From a bacterium SCSIO 12844 (GTDB taxonomy: Bacteria > Pseudomonadota > Gammaproteobacteria > Francisellales > Francisellaceae): a DNA stretch of 64,000 bases. The DNA is taken from contig CP073743.1 of the NCBI GenBank assembly GCA_024397935.1, forward strand, positions 2,480,001 through 2,544,000, in the 5' to 3' direction. The notes under the pieces were generated by a model that did not search any database, was not told the DNA's origin, and saw only the letters and a program-made list of their open reading frames with translations. Of the stretch, positions 48,533 through 59,330 are shown piece after piece. Position 1 is the first letter of the stretch. Each line of letters begins with the position of its first letter. The position numbers and the translations under genes are program-made.

Positions 48533-49465
48533 ATGCCTGATCAACCTGATGATCATAAAGAACTATATGCGCGTTTAAGGCAATTAAATTCCCTTGAAAT
48601 CATTCAAGCAGACCTTATAAAGAAATACCCTGGTATACCTGGTAATATATTAACTAGTCATGCAGAGAAACTATATAACTTCAAGCAAAAACATATCACC
48701 TACCAAGCAGACAACGATATTGAATCTAAATTCAAGATGTTACCTGAATTAACCAAATTAAGTGAAGATATTCAACGTAAAACAAAAACATTTGATCGTT
48801 TACAAAACGCTTACCAAGAAGCTAAAATTTACTGCAAAGAACGTATGATGAGTGAAGAAGATAGCCATACAGCTGCAAAAGAAGCAATTACAGAGCTTAT
48901 TCAATCACATAAAGGAGATCCTAAAAAGAAATTACCTATCTCAGAATTCATTAATCAGTTACATGAAGCAAACATTGATAAACTAAATGCAGGTGATCAT
49001 CAGATTGTAACTAAACTTAAAAGTAAAGCTTGGGAGTGTGCCAAAAATACTGGCCTTAGTCATGAGAGTTTAATGGATCTATCAAAAAAAGTTAAAGATC
49101 ACCACTTTGGTCACAGTGAACATGAACACTCAAGCCACCAGTCAACAAAACCTCAAAAAGAAAGCCAACAATCCTTATCATCTGCACGAATTAAACACGA
49201 TCAACATACACGTAGAACTGGTAATAATCGTGTCCTTGAATTTATAGAAGAAGTTACCGCTGAAGTAAATAAAACTGTCAGCATGTATAATACATTATTA
49301 AGCACAAGGCCCCAGAAATCACCTGGTGTATTTAAAAGCATACTTGATAGTGTGAAAAACTTTTTTGGTATTGGTAGTAAGAAACTAATTGCTTCACAGC
49401 CTTCAGCATTATTTTTCCAAAGTGGGCAATCTGAAACTCAAAAACAACGAAGCCTTGAGCGATAA
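48533..49465 (+). CDS. Unknown protein, 310 residues
   Basis: No family recognised. No signal peptide; AGGGGAATT precedes the ATG. Helical segments such as LPELTKLSEDIQRKTKTF look like a coiled coil (about 70-100). A His/Ser/Gln-rich linker lies at about 195-230, and a further helix plus a hydrophobic patch (VFKSILDSVKNFFGIGS) near the end. The C-terminus ends in a charged, Gln-rich tail, as in some translocated effectors, but that is only suggestive. Confidence 0.65.
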   Translation: MPDQPDDHKELYARLRQLNSLEIIQADLIKKYPGIPGNILTSHAEKLYNFKQKHITYQADNDIESKFKMLPELTKLSEDIQRKTKTFDRLQNAYQEAKIYCKERMMSEEDSHTAAKEAITELIQSHKGDPKKKLPISEFINQLHEANIDKLNAGDHQIVTKLKSKAWECAKNTGLSHESLMDLSKKVKDHHFGHSEHEHSSHQSTKPQKESQQSLSSARIKHDQHTRRTGNNRVLEFIEEVTAEVNKTVSMYNTLLSTRPQKSPGVFKSILDSVKNFFGIGSKKLIASQPSALFFQSGQSETQKQRSLER

Positions 49466-49480
49466 ATAAACATTAAAAAC

Positions 49481-50110
49481 TTATTTTGTCCCAAATATTT
49501 TATCACCAGCATCACCAAGGCCTGGAATAATATAACCATGATCATTTAAATGATCATCAATCGATCCACAATAAATATCAACATCTGGATTTTCACCATG
49601 TACTGCTCGAATACCTTCAGGCGCTGCAATTAAACATAAGACTTTAATACTTGAAGTACCTTCTTCTTTAACTAGTTTTATTGTTTCATTCATCGAGCCA
49701 CCCGTTGCTAATAACGGATCAACAATAATTGCCATACGCTCATCCATTTGATGGGCAAATTTTTTAAAATAATTGACTGGCTCTAAGGTTCTTTGATCTC
49801 GATAAAGACCAACGACACTCACTCTTGCTGTAGGCAGGCATTCCAAAACACCATCTAACATACCAAGGCCAGCACGTAATATGGGTACAACGGTCAATTT
49901 TTTCCCTGATATTCGCTTAACTTTAGTATTACCTTGCCAAGAATCTATTTCTACACTTTGCAGTGGTAATTCTTTCGTTGCTTCGTATGTTAATAATGTC
50001 GCAAGCTCTTTTGCTGCCTCTCGAAAGTCTTTTGTACTGATATTTTTCTGGCGTAAAAGGCCAAGCTTATGCTGTACTAACGGATGCGTTACTTCAAGTA
50101 CTTTACCCAT
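49481..50110 (-). CDS. upp: Uracil phosphoribosyltransferase
   Basis: A 209-residue enzyme with [35 protein letters not shown], and the PRPP loop [12 protein letters not shown]. It converts uracil to UMP. It stands 25 bases downstream of pgsA on the minus strand. Confidence 0.96.
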   Translation of the reverse strand: MGKVLEVTHPLVQHKLGLLRQKNISTKDFREAAKELATLLTYEATKELPLQSVEIDSWQGNTKVKRISGKKLTVVPILRAGLGMLDGVLECLPTARVSVVGLYRDQRTLEPVNYFKKFAHQMDERMAIIVDPLLATGGSMNETIKLVKEEGTSSIKVLCLIAAPEGIRAVHGENPDVDIYCGSIDDHLNDHGYIIPGLGDAGDKIFGTK

Positions 50111-50135
50111 ATTTATTTAGTATCCTTTTCATATA

Positions 50136-50702
50136 CTATTTTGAAGATTTAAATGACAAATAAGCCGCTTTTAAATAAAGCCACATTGAATAAATTGTTA
50201 AAACAACAGCGGCATAAAGTAATATTTTTCCTATTAATACCCACCACCAATAAGTTGTTTGAGTCTGATGGAATAATAATAAAATTAAAATCGCCAACAT
50301 TTGTGTTGCGGTTTTTACCTTGCCAATAAATGATACTTGAACAACTGCACGCTTGCCTAATTCTGCCATCCACTCCCTTAGTGCTGAAACGACAATCTCT
50401 CTAACAATAATTGCAGCGGCAGGAATAGCAACCCATGCACTTGGATAAACATTAACAATTAAGACTAAAGCCGCTGCTACCATTAACTTATCTGCAACAG
50501 GGTCTAAAAAAGCACCTAATTGAGTTGTTTGTTCAAAATAGCGCGCAATAAAGCCATCCAGCCAATCTGTAATTGATGCGAATAAAAATAATAAAGCAAC
50601 AACCCACTGGCTTCCATCAAAGTCAAGATAAAAGAAGACAACAAAAACTGGCACCAATATGATACGAATAACTGTTAATATATTCGGAATAGTCCAAATC
50701 AA
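50136..50702 (-). CDS. pgsA: CDP-diacylglycerol-glycerol-3-phosphate 3-phosphatidyltransferase
   Basis: A 188-residue CDP-alcohol phosphatidyltransferase with the motif DGFIARYFEQTTQLGAFLDPVADK (DGx2AR...Gx3Dx3D) and four to five membrane segments. It makes phosphatidylglycerol phosphate. Confidence 0.95.
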   Translation of the reverse strand: MIWTIPNILTVIRIILVPVFVVFFYLDFDGSQWVVALLFLFASITDWLDGFIARYFEQTTQLGAFLDPVADKLMVAAALVLIVNVYPSAWVAIPAAAIIVREIVVSALREWMAELGKRAVVQVSFIGKVKTATQMLAILILLLFHQTQTTYWWWVLIGKILLYAAVVLTIYSMWLYLKAAYLSFKSSK

Positions 50703-50795
50703 TTGCCTTACCTTCCCATACAGAACTAAACAACTTATTTTAGAGAACTATAGCATGTAATTATCTAAAACTAAACAGTTAATTATAACACCAAT

Positions 50796-51260
50796 TTAAA
50801 CCCCACTATGGCCAAAGCCACCACCACCTCTTTGACTTTGATCACTGAAGTTTTCAACGACTTTAAAGTTTGCTTGAACAACAGGAACAACAATTAACTG
50901 TGCGAAACGCATTCCTGGTAAAATTTCAATAACATCATCACTACGATTCCAGCAAGAAACCATTAATTCGCCCTGATAATCTGAGTCAATCAAACCGACT
51001 GAATTACCTAAAATTAAACCTTTTTTATGTCCTAAACCAGAGCGAGGCAAAATCATTGCTGCATAGAAAGGATTTGCAATATGAATTGATAATCCAGTTG
51101 GTAATAATTCGGCTGTATTTGGTCTTAAATGAATTGTCTCTTTAACATTGGCTCTTAAATCAATACCTGCTGAGCCTTCTGTAGCATAAGTAGGCATCTT
51201 ACCCTCATATATGCTACTTTCACCAATAAAACGCAATTCAATTTCAGGTTTTTCAAACAT
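50796..51260 (-). CDS. dut: dUTP diphosphatase
   Basis: 154 residues from the ATG at 51260, which has AGAGGAT upstream. A start further up (51341) would add a hydrophobic stretch unlike dUTPases. Motifs: [42 protein letters not shown] and [10 protein letters not shown] for the five conserved regions. It keeps uracil out of DNA. Confidence 0.95.
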   Translation of the reverse strand: MFEKPEIELRFIGESSIYEGKMPTYATEGSAGIDLRANVKETIHLRPNTAELLPTGLSIHIANPFYAAMILPRSGLGHKKGLILGNSVGLIDSDYQGELMVSCWNRSDDVIEILPGMRFAQLIVVPVVQANFKVVENFSDQSQRGGGGFGHSGV

Positions 51261-51390
51261 AAACAATCCTCTTTTTATCCAAGTATACAGATTAACTCCA
51301 ATCAACTTTATGATATAATACAGCAAATTTAAAACAACCATAAAATCATTATTATTTAAACTGCTTAATAATTAAGGAGCTTCCAAGTAT

Positions 51391-52755
51391 ATGAGTTCTC
51401 AAAATCATTTCGACTTAATTAGTTTTGGTGGCGGAAGTGGTGGCCTTGCTTGTGCTATTGCTAGTGCTCGCTTAGGTAAGCGTGTTGCTATTATTGAAGG
51501 AAAAGCACTGGGCGGCACTTGTGTTAATGTTGGTTGTGTACCTAAAAAAGCTATGTGGTATGCAGCTAATCTAGCTGAAAGTTTACACTTTGACCTAAAA
51601 GGTTACGGCTTTGATGCCGAGTTAAAAAATTTTAATTGGTTACAACTTAAAAACCAAAGAGATAAATATATCAGTAATATTCATAAATCTTATGACGATA
51701 CATTAAACTCATTAGACATAACCCACATTCAAGGCTGGGGTAAATTTATCGATAATCAAACAATTGAAGTTGATAATGTACAGTATAGTGCTGATCATAT
51801 TGTTGTTGCTCCTGGTGCTAAACCACAAATTCCTACATTTATTGAAGGCTATGAGCATGGGTTAACATCAGATGATTTCTTTAGCCTAGAAAAGCAGCCA
51901 AAGCGTGTTGTGATTATTGGCGGTGGTTATATTGGTGTTGAAATCGCCCAAGTTTTTCATGCTTTAGGCAGTCAAACAACCTTACTCGTTCGCAAAAGTA
52001 AACCACTTAGATTATTTGATCAAATGATTTCTGATGTATTAACTGAATGTATGGAAAAAACCAACTTTGACTTAAGAGTTAATACTCAAATTGACAAAGT
52101 TACCAAACATGACAATGGGCAATTAACACTTAGCTTAAATAATGGTGGCTCAATTGATCAAGTTGATGCTTTATTTTGGTGTACTGGCCGTATTGCAAAT
52201 ACTGATAAACTAAATTTAAGCGCAACTGATATTGAAATAAATTCAGATGGCACAATCAATGCAGATGCCTATCAAAATACCAATGTTTCTGGTGTTTATG
52301 CCATTGGTGATGTTACAGGCAAAGCCCAATTAACGCCAGTTGCAATTGCTGCTGGGCGACGATTAGCTAGGCGCTTATTTAATGGCGAAGACAATTTAAA
52401 ACTGAATTATGATTTAATTCCTAGTGTTGTATTCTCTCACCCCCCAATAGGTAGTGTTGGCTTAACTGAAGAACAAGCTATTGAAATTTATGGTAAAGAT
52501 AATATAAAAATTTACCAATCTAGGTTCTCATCACTTTACTCTGCTATCTCTGGATTTCGAATGCCAACAGTCGTTAAGTTGATTGTTACCCAAGATAATG
52601 AGAAAATAATAGGCTGTCACTTAATTGGTACAGGGGCTGATGAAATGTTACAAGGCTTTGCTGTTGCGATTAGTATGGGTGCTACAAAAGCTGATTTTGA
52701 TAATACCATTGCAATTCATCCAACCAGTGCTGAAGAGCTAGTAACACTACGCTAA
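51391..52755 (+). CDS. gor: Glutathione reductase
   Basis: A 454-residue disulfide reductase with the redox pair Cys44/Cys49 in [16 protein letters not shown] motif [14 protein letters not shown](P) motif [13 protein letters not shown] and the C-terminal [12 protein letters not shown] (His/Glu). The arginine/lysine pattern [10 protein letters not shown] after the second glycine loop fits NADPH use. Opposite strand to dut. Confidence 0.92.
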   Translation: MSSQNHFDLISFGGGSGGLACAIASARLGKRVAIIEGKALGGTCVNVGCVPKKAMWYAANLAESLHFDLKGYGFDAELKNFNWLQLKNQRDKYISNIHKSYDDTLNSLDITHIQGWGKFIDNQTIEVDNVQYSADHIVVAPGAKPQIPTFIEGYEHGLTSDDFFSLEKQPKRVVIIGGGYIGVEIAQVFHALGSQTTLLVRKSKPLRLFDQMISDVLTECMEKTNFDLRVNTQIDKVTKHDNGQLTLSLNNGGSIDQVDALFWCTGRIANTDKLNLSATDIEINSDGTINADAYQNTNVSGVYAIGDVTGKAQLTPVAIAAGRRLARRLFNGEDNLKLNYDLIPSVVFSHPPIGSVGLTEEQAIEIYGKDNIKIYQSRFSSLYSAISGFRMPTVVKLIVTQDNEKIIGCHLIGTGADEMLQGFAVAISMGATKADFDNTIAIHPTSAEELVTLR

Positions 52756-52793
52756 GATATGAGAAACTTTTTAAAATAGGTAGTTTAAAATCA

Positions 52794-53348
52794 ATGAGTC
52801 AAGTTAAACCAATTAGAACTGTCAACGGACATACGCCAATGATGGGCCAAGGTGTTTTTATTGACCCTTCAGCAGTTGTATCTGGTCTTGTATTACTTGA
52901 AGATGATGTTTCAGTTTGGCCTTGTGTTAGTATCCGTGGTGATTTAGAAAAAATTACAATTGGTAAACGCTCCAATATCCAAGATAACACAGTTATACAC
53001 ACAACTCGACGCAGTAAGCAATACCCTGAAGGTTTCCCTGCTCATATTGGTGAAGATGTTACTGTTGGTCACGGTGCAATTATTCATGGCTGTACACTTA
53101 AAAATCGAATATTAGTTGGTATGGGTGCAATTATCCTAGATGGTGCTATTATAGAATCAAATATTATGATTGCAGCTGGCGCATTAATTCCACCTGGCAA
53201 ACAATTAGATGAAGGTTATCTATATGTAGGCTCACCAGCAAAAAAAGCACGACCATTAACAGAAAATGAATTACAATTTTTAAAAATAAGCTCAAACAAT
53301 TATATAGAAACTAAAAACCAACACCTGGAGGCTTCCAAATCATGGTAA
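52794..53348 (+). CDS. Gamma-carbonic anhydrase family protein (YrdA-like)
   Basis: A 184-residue left-handed beta-helix protein with hexapeptide repeats: FIDPSAVVSGLVLLEDDVSVWPCVSIRGDL, SNIQDNTVIHTT, VTVGHGAIIHGCTL and NRILVGMGAIILDGA. The zinc His residues are in NTVIHT, VGHG and IHG. YrdA-type proteins are widespread and the carbonic anhydrase activity is not always shown. The stop overlaps the lolB start by a few bases. Confidence 0.9.
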   Translation: MSQVKPIRTVNGHTPMMGQGVFIDPSAVVSGLVLLEDDVSVWPCVSIRGDLEKITIGKRSNIQDNTVIHTTRRSKQYPEGFPAHIGEDVTVGHGAIIHGCTLKNRILVGMGAIILDGAIIESNIMIAAGALIPPGKQLDEGYLYVGSPAKKARPLTENELQFLKISSNNYIETKNQHLEASKSW

Positions 53349-53989
53349 TGAAACAACTTAAATATTTAGCTATATTGATTATTGGAGCAGCTATAGTGCT
53401 TGTCACTGGCTGTGCAAGCAATCAAGCAACTAAATTAGCCCCAATACCAAACCCATCAACACAAAACATTCAAACAGCATGGAAAACAAATCAATCTATT
53501 CTTGAAAATGTCCACAGCTGGGAAGTATCCGGTGTTATTGGTATTCGCCTAAAAGACAAAGCTCAAGGTGCAAACCTCTTTTGGCGTCTAACAAATAAAA
53601 ATGAATATATTATCCAAATCTATGGTACAGCTGGCTTAGGAGCCATATCAATTAAAGGTCGTAATGACGGCAGCATTATTTTTAAAGACTCTAATGGTAA
53701 GCAAACCTATGCAAAAGATATTCAAGCGTTAATGCAAGAGCGTTTAGGGTGGAGTGTTCCAGCTGTCGATATGTATTATTGGGGACGTGGCTTACCTGCA
53801 CCAATTGCATCAAAAGAATTAAGCCTAAATCGCTTTGGTTTAATGTCTTCTATAGAACAATCTGGATGGTATATTCAATACGATAATTTTCATATGGTTC
53901 AAGGTAAATATCCACTACCTTTTAAACTCATTATGAAACGTGGCGATTTAACAATTAAAATTATTATCAAGTCATGGCTGATCAACTAA
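53342..53989 (+). CDS. lolB: Outer membrane lipoprotein LolB
   Basis: A 215-residue lipoprotein: lipobox LVTGC with the lipidated Cys about residue 24. WEVSGVIGIRLKDKAQGANLFWRL and WGRGLPAPIA are typical of LolB. GGAGG is ten bases upstream of the ATG at 53342. It places lipoproteins in the outer membrane. It overlaps the upstream gene by seven bases and ispE by 16. Confidence 0.92.
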   Translation: MVMKQLKYLAILIIGAAIVLVTGCASNQATKLAPIPNPSTQNIQTAWKTNQSILENVHSWEVSGVIGIRLKDKAQGANLFWRLTNKNEYIIQIYGTAGLGAISIKGRNDGSIIFKDSNGKQTYAKDIQALMQERLGWSVPAVDMYYWGRGLPAPIASKELSLNRFGLMSSIEQSGWYIQYDNFHMVQGKYPLPFKLIMKRGDLTIKIIIKSWLIN

Positions 53990-54843
53990 TCTTACCTGCC
54001 TATGCAAAAATTAATCGTTTTTTGCATATTACTGGACGTATGCCTAATGGCTATCATCAACTACAAACTTTAATGCAGTTAATTGATTTAAAAGATATAC
54101 TTACATTCACTCTACAAAATGATGATCAAATTACTATTCAATCCAATCGATTTATTTCACACTTAGAAGATAATTTAGTCTATAAAGCTGCACAGTCACT
54201 TAAACCTTATGCTGAAAAACCTTGTGGAATTAATATTTATATTGATAAACAAATCCCAATGGGTGGCGGCCTTGGTGGTGGCTCAAGCAATGCAGCAACT
54301 ACCTTGATGGCTTTAAATCAGCTATGGCAATGCAATCTAAATCAAACTGAATTACTCAATTTAGGTGCTAAATTGGGTGCCGATGTACCTATTTTTATTT
54401 TTGGTCAAACAGCTTGGGCTGAAGGTATTGGCGAGATACTAACGCCTTTTGAACAAGAAGAGTCATTACTATTGATCTGCTCACCTAATATTCATATCTC
54501 AACTAAATCTATATTTCAGCATCCAGATTTAAAACGTAATTACCAACCGATCACACCCAAAGCATATCACTTTAATAACACTGAAAATGCATTTGAAAAA
54601 ATCGTTAAAATACTCCACCCTCAAATGAAAGTGATAATGGATGAAATTGCGCAAGAAGCACCGGTACGCTTAAGTGGTTCTGGCTCATGTTTTTATGTGA
54701 TCTGTCAAGATTTTAACCAATTAGAAAAACTTCAAAAAAAATTCGACAAACGTCTTGACACCATACCCTCTAAAGCCTTAAACTACGCCGCAGTTGCTTA
54801 CGATGATCTCATAGAACGAGGGAATCTAAAACAATGTCAATAA
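53974..54843 (+). CDS. ispE: 4-diphosphocytidyl-2-C-methyl-D-erythritol kinase
   Basis: A 289-residue GHMP kinase: PAYAKINRFLHITGRMPNGYHQL, the Gly-rich PMGGGLGGGSSNAATTLM, and VRLSGSGSCFYVI. It belongs to the non-mevalonate isoprenoid pathway. It begins inside lolB, and tRNA-Gln follows one base after the stop. Confidence 0.96.
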   Translation: MADQLILPAYAKINRFLHITGRMPNGYHQLQTLMQLIDLKDILTFTLQNDDQITIQSNRFISHLEDNLVYKAAQSLKPYAEKPCGINIYIDKQIPMGGGLGGGSSNAATTLMALNQLWQCNLNQTELLNLGAKLGADVPIFIFGQTAWAEGIGEILTPFEQEESLLLICSPNIHISTKSIFQHPDLKRNYQPITPKAYHFNNTENAFEKIVKILHPQMKVIMDEIAQEAPVRLSGSGSCFYVICQDFNQLEKLQKKFDKRLDTIPSKALNYAAVAYDDLIERGNLKQCQ

Positions 54844-54844
54844 T

Positions 54845-54919
54845 TGGGCTGTCGCCAAGCGGTAAGGCAACGGGTTTTGATCCCGTCATACCCAGGTTCG
54901 AATCCTGGCAGCCCAGCCA
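54845..54919 (+). tRNA. tRNA-Gln (anticodon TTG)
   Basis: TGGGCTG pairs with CAGCCCA, discriminator G, encoded CCA. Anticodon stem CGGGT..ATCCCG with TTTTGAT giving anticodon TTG; T-loop GGTTCGAATCC. Length 75. Confidence 0.97.
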
Positions 54920-55026
54920 AAAGTTTAAGATCAATTTTTTAAACAACAAACAGATTATATTGTATGACTATTTGTTTTTTATTACATACCCTTTTCACTC
55001 AACAACCGTATTTAAGGTGATCAACT

Positions 55027-55980
55027 GTGTCTGATTTAATGATTTTCTGTGGAAGCGCTACGCCTGAGTTAACTGAAGAAGTAGCTGACCTTTTAGGTAT
55101 AGAAACTGGACGAGCTATCGTTGGTAAATTTAGCGATGGTGAAACACAAGTTGAAATTTTAGATAATGTTAGAGGACGTGATGTATTTATCATCCAATCA
55201 ACTTGTCCTCCTACCAATGATAATTTAATGGAGTTAATTATTATGGTAGATGCATTAAGACGTTCATCAGCAGGTAGAATTACCGCAGTTACACCTTATT
55301 TTGGTTATGCACGTCAAGATCGTAGAGTACGTTCAATGCGTGTTCCAATTTCAGCTCGCGTAGTTGCTGATATGCTAACTGGTGCAGGTGTTGATAGAAT
55401 ATTAACCGTTGATATTCATGCCGAACAGGTCCAAGGCTTTTTTGATGTACCATTAGATAATGTTTATGGGACACCAATTTTGCTTGATTATATCCGTCGC
55501 CGGCATATTAAAGCCCCTGTGGTTATCTCACCTGATATTGGTGGTGTTGTTCGTGCTAGAGCTATGGCTAAAGCTTTAAATACAGACTTAGCCATTATCG
55601 ACAAACGTCGACCGCGCGCGAATGAATCAGAAGTTATGAATATTATTGGTGAGATTAAAGGACGCCACTGTTTAATTATTGATGATATTATTGATACAGC
55701 AGGCACAATGTGTAAGGCTGCTCAAGCACTAATTGACCATGGTGCTGCAAAAGTATCCGCCTACTGTGTTCACCCTGTATTATCAGGCAATGCACTTGAG
55801 AATATACAAAGCTCTTGTCTTGATGAACTTGTTGTAACAAATTCAATTTCAGCGACTAGTAAAGCATTGAAGTGTGACAAAATCAAAGTTTTATCACTAG
55901 CGCCAATGTTATCAGAAGCAATCAGACGGATTAATAATGAAGAATCTATCAGCCTTATGTTTAGTGATTTAAAAGCTTAA
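55027..55980 (+). CDS. prs: Ribose-phosphate pyrophosphokinase
   Basis: A 317-residue PRPP synthetase. GTG start at 55027 with AAGGTGA six bases upstream. [39 protein letters not shown], and [14 protein letters not shown] (PRPP-binding loop) are present. Typical position ahead of rplY and pth. Confidence 0.97.
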   Translation: MSDLMIFCGSATPELTEEVADLLGIETGRAIVGKFSDGETQVEILDNVRGRDVFIIQSTCPPTNDNLMELIIMVDALRRSSAGRITAVTPYFGYARQDRRVRSMRVPISARVVADMLTGAGVDRILTVDIHAEQVQGFFDVPLDNVYGTPILLDYIRRRHIKAPVVISPDIGGVVRARAMAKALNTDLAIIDKRRPRANESEVMNIIGEIKGRHCLIIDDIIDTAGTMCKAAQALIDHGAAKVSAYCVHPVLSGNALENIQSSCLDELVVTNSISATSKALKCDKIKVLSLAPMLSEAIRRINNEESISLMFSDLKA

Positions 55981-55987
55981 TGAATAG

Positions 55988-56016
55988 TTAACATTTAAAT
56001 TTAAATCTGTTATAAT
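55988..56016 (+). promoter_or_regulatory. Strong sigma70 promoter of rplY
   Basis: TTAACA (55988-55993) and TATAAT (56011-56016), 17-base spacer. Transcription would start near 56023, just at the 5' edge of the leader hairpin. Confidence 0.75.
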
Positions 56017-56021
56017 CCATC

Positions 56022-56057
56022 ACCGCGCTGTAGTCAGGGTCGCATGACTATCGTGGT
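56022..56057 (+). promoter_or_regulatory. 5' leader hairpin of rplY, possible autoregulatory site
   Basis: ACCGCG (56022-56027) pairs with CGTGGT (56052-56057) with one G-T pair; inside it TAGTCA (56031-56036) pairs with TGACTA (56045-56050). It is GC-rich in an AT-rich genome. bL25 binds 5S rRNA, so a mimic of that site is conceivable, but not shown here. Confidence 0.45.
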
Positions 56058-56089
56058 AATTATTTAACTAAATATTGAGGATATATACA

Positions 56090-56377
56090 ATGACATATCA
56101 ATTAAACTCAGCCACTCGCACTGAGAAAGGTACGGGCGCGAGCCGCCGCCTTCGCCACCAAGATAAGGTACCGGCAATCGTTTATGGTAAAGATGTAAAG
56201 CCAATTTCTATTGTTTTAGAACATAATGAAATTTTCCATGCAATTGAAGATGAAAAAATCTTTTCATCCAATGTTGAATTAACAATTGATGATAAAAAAG
56301 AAACTGTTCAAATCAAAGCATTACAACGCCACCCTTATAAGCCTAAAATTACACATGTTGATTTTATGCGTGTGTAA
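56090..56377 (+). CDS. rplY: Large ribosomal subunit protein bL25 (short form)
   Basis: 95 residues from ATG at 56090 with GAGGA 8 bases upstream; a TTG higher up is unlikely. LNSATRTEKGTGASRRLRHQDKVPAIVYG and ALQRHPYKPKITHVDFMRV are the bL25 core. It lacks the CTC extension, as in Escherichia coli. It binds 5S rRNA. Confidence 0.95.
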   Translation: MTYQLNSATRTEKGTGASRRLRHQDKVPAIVYGKDVKPISIVLEHNEIFHAIEDEKIFSSNVELTIDDKKETVQIKALQRHPYKPKITHVDFMRV

Positions 56378-56401
56378 CAATTAATTATTATTACTAATAA
56401 A

Positions 56402-56980
56402 ATGATTAAACTAATTGTTGGCCTTGGCAATCCTACAGATGAGTATTTAACTACTCGACATAACGTAGGCCAATGGTTAGTTAGTCGTCTTGCTGATTTC
56501 TTTTTTTCACCACTAAAACTAGAAAAAAAATTCTTTGGTGAATATGCTCGAGTTCAAAATAATCATTTCAATGGGCATTTATTATTTCCTACGACTTACA
56601 TGAATCGAAGTGGGCTTTCTGTACGAAGTGTAAGTGAATATTTCAATATTAAGCCAAATGAAATATTAGTAGTGCATGATGAACTAGACATCCCGTGTGG
56701 CAACATTAAATTAAAGCATAATGGTGGTCATGGTGGTCACAATGGCCTAAGAGATATTCAAAGTCAATTGGCAACGGATCAATTCCACCGCTTGCGTCTT
56801 GGGATTGGCCACCCAGGTGATAAAACTAAAGTAACCTCTTTTGTCCTATCTTCACCCTCAAAACAAGAACTAATACTTATTAGTGATGCAATTGAAGAAG
56901 GTATAAATCATATTGATGATATTATCGCTGGACGATTTGACCAAGCAAAGCAAACATTACATACTAAACCAAAAATATAA
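56402..56980 (+). CDS. pth: Peptidyl-tRNA hydrolase
   Basis: A 192-residue Pth with [20 protein letters not shown] (catalytic His20, Asn10), [12 protein letters not shown] and [14 protein letters not shown]. It rescues tRNA from dropped-off peptidyl-tRNA. It lies 24 bases downstream of rplY. Confidence 0.96.
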   Translation: MIKLIVGLGNPTDEYLTTRHNVGQWLVSRLADFFFSPLKLEKKFFGEYARVQNNHFNGHLLFPTTYMNRSGLSVRSVSEYFNIKPNEILVVHDELDIPCGNIKLKHNGGHGGHNGLRDIQSQLATDQFHRLRLGIGHPGDKTKVTSFVLSSPSKQELILISDAIEEGINHIDDIIAGRFDQAKQTLHTKPKI

Positions 56981-57006
56981 ATCAAAGTATCTGGAGAAGA
57001 TCAACT

Positions 57007-58098
57007 ATGGGATTTAAATGTGGCATTGTTGGCTTACCAAATGTAGGAAAATCAACACTTTTCAATGCATTAACAAAAGCTGGCATTCAAGCTGAAAACT
57101 ATCCATTTTGTACTATTGAACCGAATGTAGGCGTTGTTGCAGTACCCGATCAACGCCTTAACGCCCTAGCTGATATTGTTAGCCCTCAAAAAATTCTACC
57201 TGCTACAATGGAATTTGTAGATATTGCAGGCTTAGTTGCTGGTGCTTCAAAAGGTGAAGGCTTAGGTAATAAGTTTTTAGCCAATATTCGTGAAACAGAT
57301 GCCATTGCCCATGTTGTGCGCTGCTTTGATAATGATGATGTTGTACATGTTGCAGGCAATGTCTCTCCATTAGACGATATTGAAGTAATTAATACTGAAT
57401 TATTACTTGCTGATATAGAAAGCGCTGAAAAAGCAATTACCAGAGTTAGTAAAAATGCTAAAAGTGGCAATAAAGATGCCAAAGCTCAAAAAGCATTCTA
57501 TGAAAAACTAAAAGTACATCTTGAAAATGAAAACCCAGCTAGAAGCCTTGATGCTACAGATGAAGAAAAATTATGGTTGAAACAAATTCACCTATTAACT
57601 GCCAAGCCTACATTATATATTGCCAATGTTAATGAAGATGGTTTTGACAATAACCCTTACCTTGAACAAGTTACAGAACTTGCTAAAAAGGAAAATGCTA
57701 ATATTGTTGCTATTTGTGCTGCTATTGAAGCTGAAATTGCAGAGTTAGATGATGATGAAAAGGATGAGTTTTTAAATGATTTAGGTCTTGATGAACCTGG
57801 CTTAAACCGCGTTATTAGAGCTGGCTATCAACTATTAGATTTACAAACTTATTTTACGGCAGGCGTTAAAGAAGTACGCGCCTGGACAATTCCTGTTGGT
57901 GCCACAGCACCTCAAGCAGCTGGCAAAATTCACACTGACTTTGAAAAAGGCTTTATTCGAGCTGAGGTTATTGCTTATAGTGACTATATTGCTAATAAAG
58001 GGGAACAAGGTGCTAAAGACCAAGGTAAATGGCGCTTAGAAGGCAAAGAGTATATTGTCAAAGATGGTGACGTTATTCATTTCAGATTTAATGTTTAA
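57007..58098 (+). CDS. ychF: Redox-regulated ATPase/GTPase YchF
   Basis: A 363-residue OBG-family protein. G1 motif [43 protein letters not shown] and the C-terminal TGS-like domain ([23 protein letters not shown]). It follows pth by 26 bases. Confidence 0.97.
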   Translation: MGFKCGIVGLPNVGKSTLFNALTKAGIQAENYPFCTIEPNVGVVAVPDQRLNALADIVSPQKILPATMEFVDIAGLVAGASKGEGLGNKFLANIRETDAIAHVVRCFDNDDVVHVAGNVSPLDDIEVINTELLLADIESAEKAITRVSKNAKSGNKDAKAQKAFYEKLKVHLENENPARSLDATDEEKLWLKQIHLLTAKPTLYIANVNEDGFDNNPYLEQVTELAKKENANIVAICAAIEAEIAELDDDEKDEFLNDLGLDEPGLNRVIRAGYQLLDLQTYFTAGVKEVRAWTIPVGATAPQAAGKIHTDFEKGFIRAEVIAYSDYIANKGEQGAKDQGKWRLEGKEYIVKDGDVIHFRFNV

Positions 58099-58227
58099 GC
58101 TTACTTTTATAAATATTTATAATATTTAATTATTAAAATAGTTTGATATTTGCGTCAACTTCTATAAAATGATCAAGATATTAACAAAAAATTATTTTCC
58201 TTAACGGTGAGGTTGCAAAAGTTATAC

Positions 58228-59319
58228 ATGATCAATACGACTAATCACAGAGATAATAACTTTGATTTTCTAAGATTTATTGCCGCATTATTAGTTATTA
58301 TGACACATGCAGTTGTACTGACAGGTACTGGCATTCATCCACTGAAAATATTTTCAGGTAATCAACTTCGAGTCGGGGATCTAGCAGTTGATGTATTTTT
58401 TACTATTTCAGGCTTTTTAATCACTGCAAGTTTTCTAAGATCTCAAAATATAAAAAGATATCTTTATGCTCGAATTCTTCGTATTATGCCAGCGTTATTT
58501 TTTATGCTAATAACTGCAGCTTTTATTGTTGGTCCCATTATAACAACACTTTCTTATAAAGAGTATATGAGTTCTTCAGAAACATATACTTTTGTTTGCT
58601 CTGTATTTTTATATACCTTGCAATACCATTTACCTGGAGTTATATTTTCAGATACATCATTAACTTACCCTACAACTGTAAGTGTTTCAGTTTGGAGCTT
58701 ACCTTATGAGTTTACATTTTATCTGTTAATTCCTGTTTTTAGTTATTTTAAACTATTGAAAAAAGAGATTTTACTATTTCTATTTGTATTTGTGATTTTA
58801 TGCTATTCATTCGAACAAACAATCATACCTGACGCAAGATCTTTGGTCCTTTTTCCAAATATTAACCTATCTCTTTTTTTAAGAGTATCTAGTATGTTTT
58901 TATCTGGTATGTTATTTTATTACTATAAAGATGTAATTATTTATCGCTTAGAATACTTTTTAATTAGTATTCTTTTGTTAATTGTTAGCTGTTATTTAGG
59001 CATTGGCCTAAGGTTATTATTACCAATTTGTGGCACCTATTGTATTTTTTATATTGCTTATTCACCAAAATTAAAATTTTTAAATCACTTTGGAAAATAT
59101 GGTGACTTTAGCTATGGGATGTATATTTATGGTGCTTTCATCCAACAAGTTGTTATTTGGTTTTTTGGTGGCAATATGAACTATATCCTAAATATTATTA
59201 TTTCTATGCCTTTAGCAATAGTATGTGGCATTTTATCCTGGCACCTTGTAGAGAAAAAATTCTTAGCGCTGAAAAAAAGAAAACTTATATCGACTAAATT
59301 ACTAGCAAAAACTGCATAG
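58228..59319 (+). CDS. Acyltransferase 3 family membrane protein (OafA-like)
   Basis: About 363 residues with ten membrane segments. NNFDFLRFIAALLVIMTHA has the conserved His; VDVFFTISGFLI and VSVWSLPYEFTFYLL are the further family marks. Members add acetyl or other acyl groups to surface sugars. A GTG at 58207 is an alternative start; GAGG at 58209-58212 is rather far from the ATG. No glycan locus next to it. Confidence 0.85.
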   Translation: MINTTNHRDNNFDFLRFIAALLVIMTHAVVLTGTGIHPLKIFSGNQLRVGDLAVDVFFTISGFLITASFLRSQNIKRYLYARILRIMPALFFMLITAAFIVGPIITTLSYKEYMSSSETYTFVCSVFLYTLQYHLPGVIFSDTSLTYPTTVSVSVWSLPYEFTFYLLIPVFSYFKLLKKEILLFLFVFVILCYSFEQTIIPDARSLVLFPNINLSLFLRVSSMFLSGMLFYYYKDVIIYRLEYFLISILLLIVSCYLGIGLRLLLPICGTYCIFYIAYSPKLKFLNHFGKYGDFSYGMYIYGAFIQQVVIWFFGGNMNYILNIIISMPLAIVCGILSWHLVEKKFLALKKRKLISTKLLAKTA

Positions 59320-59330
59320 AAATTATAACT

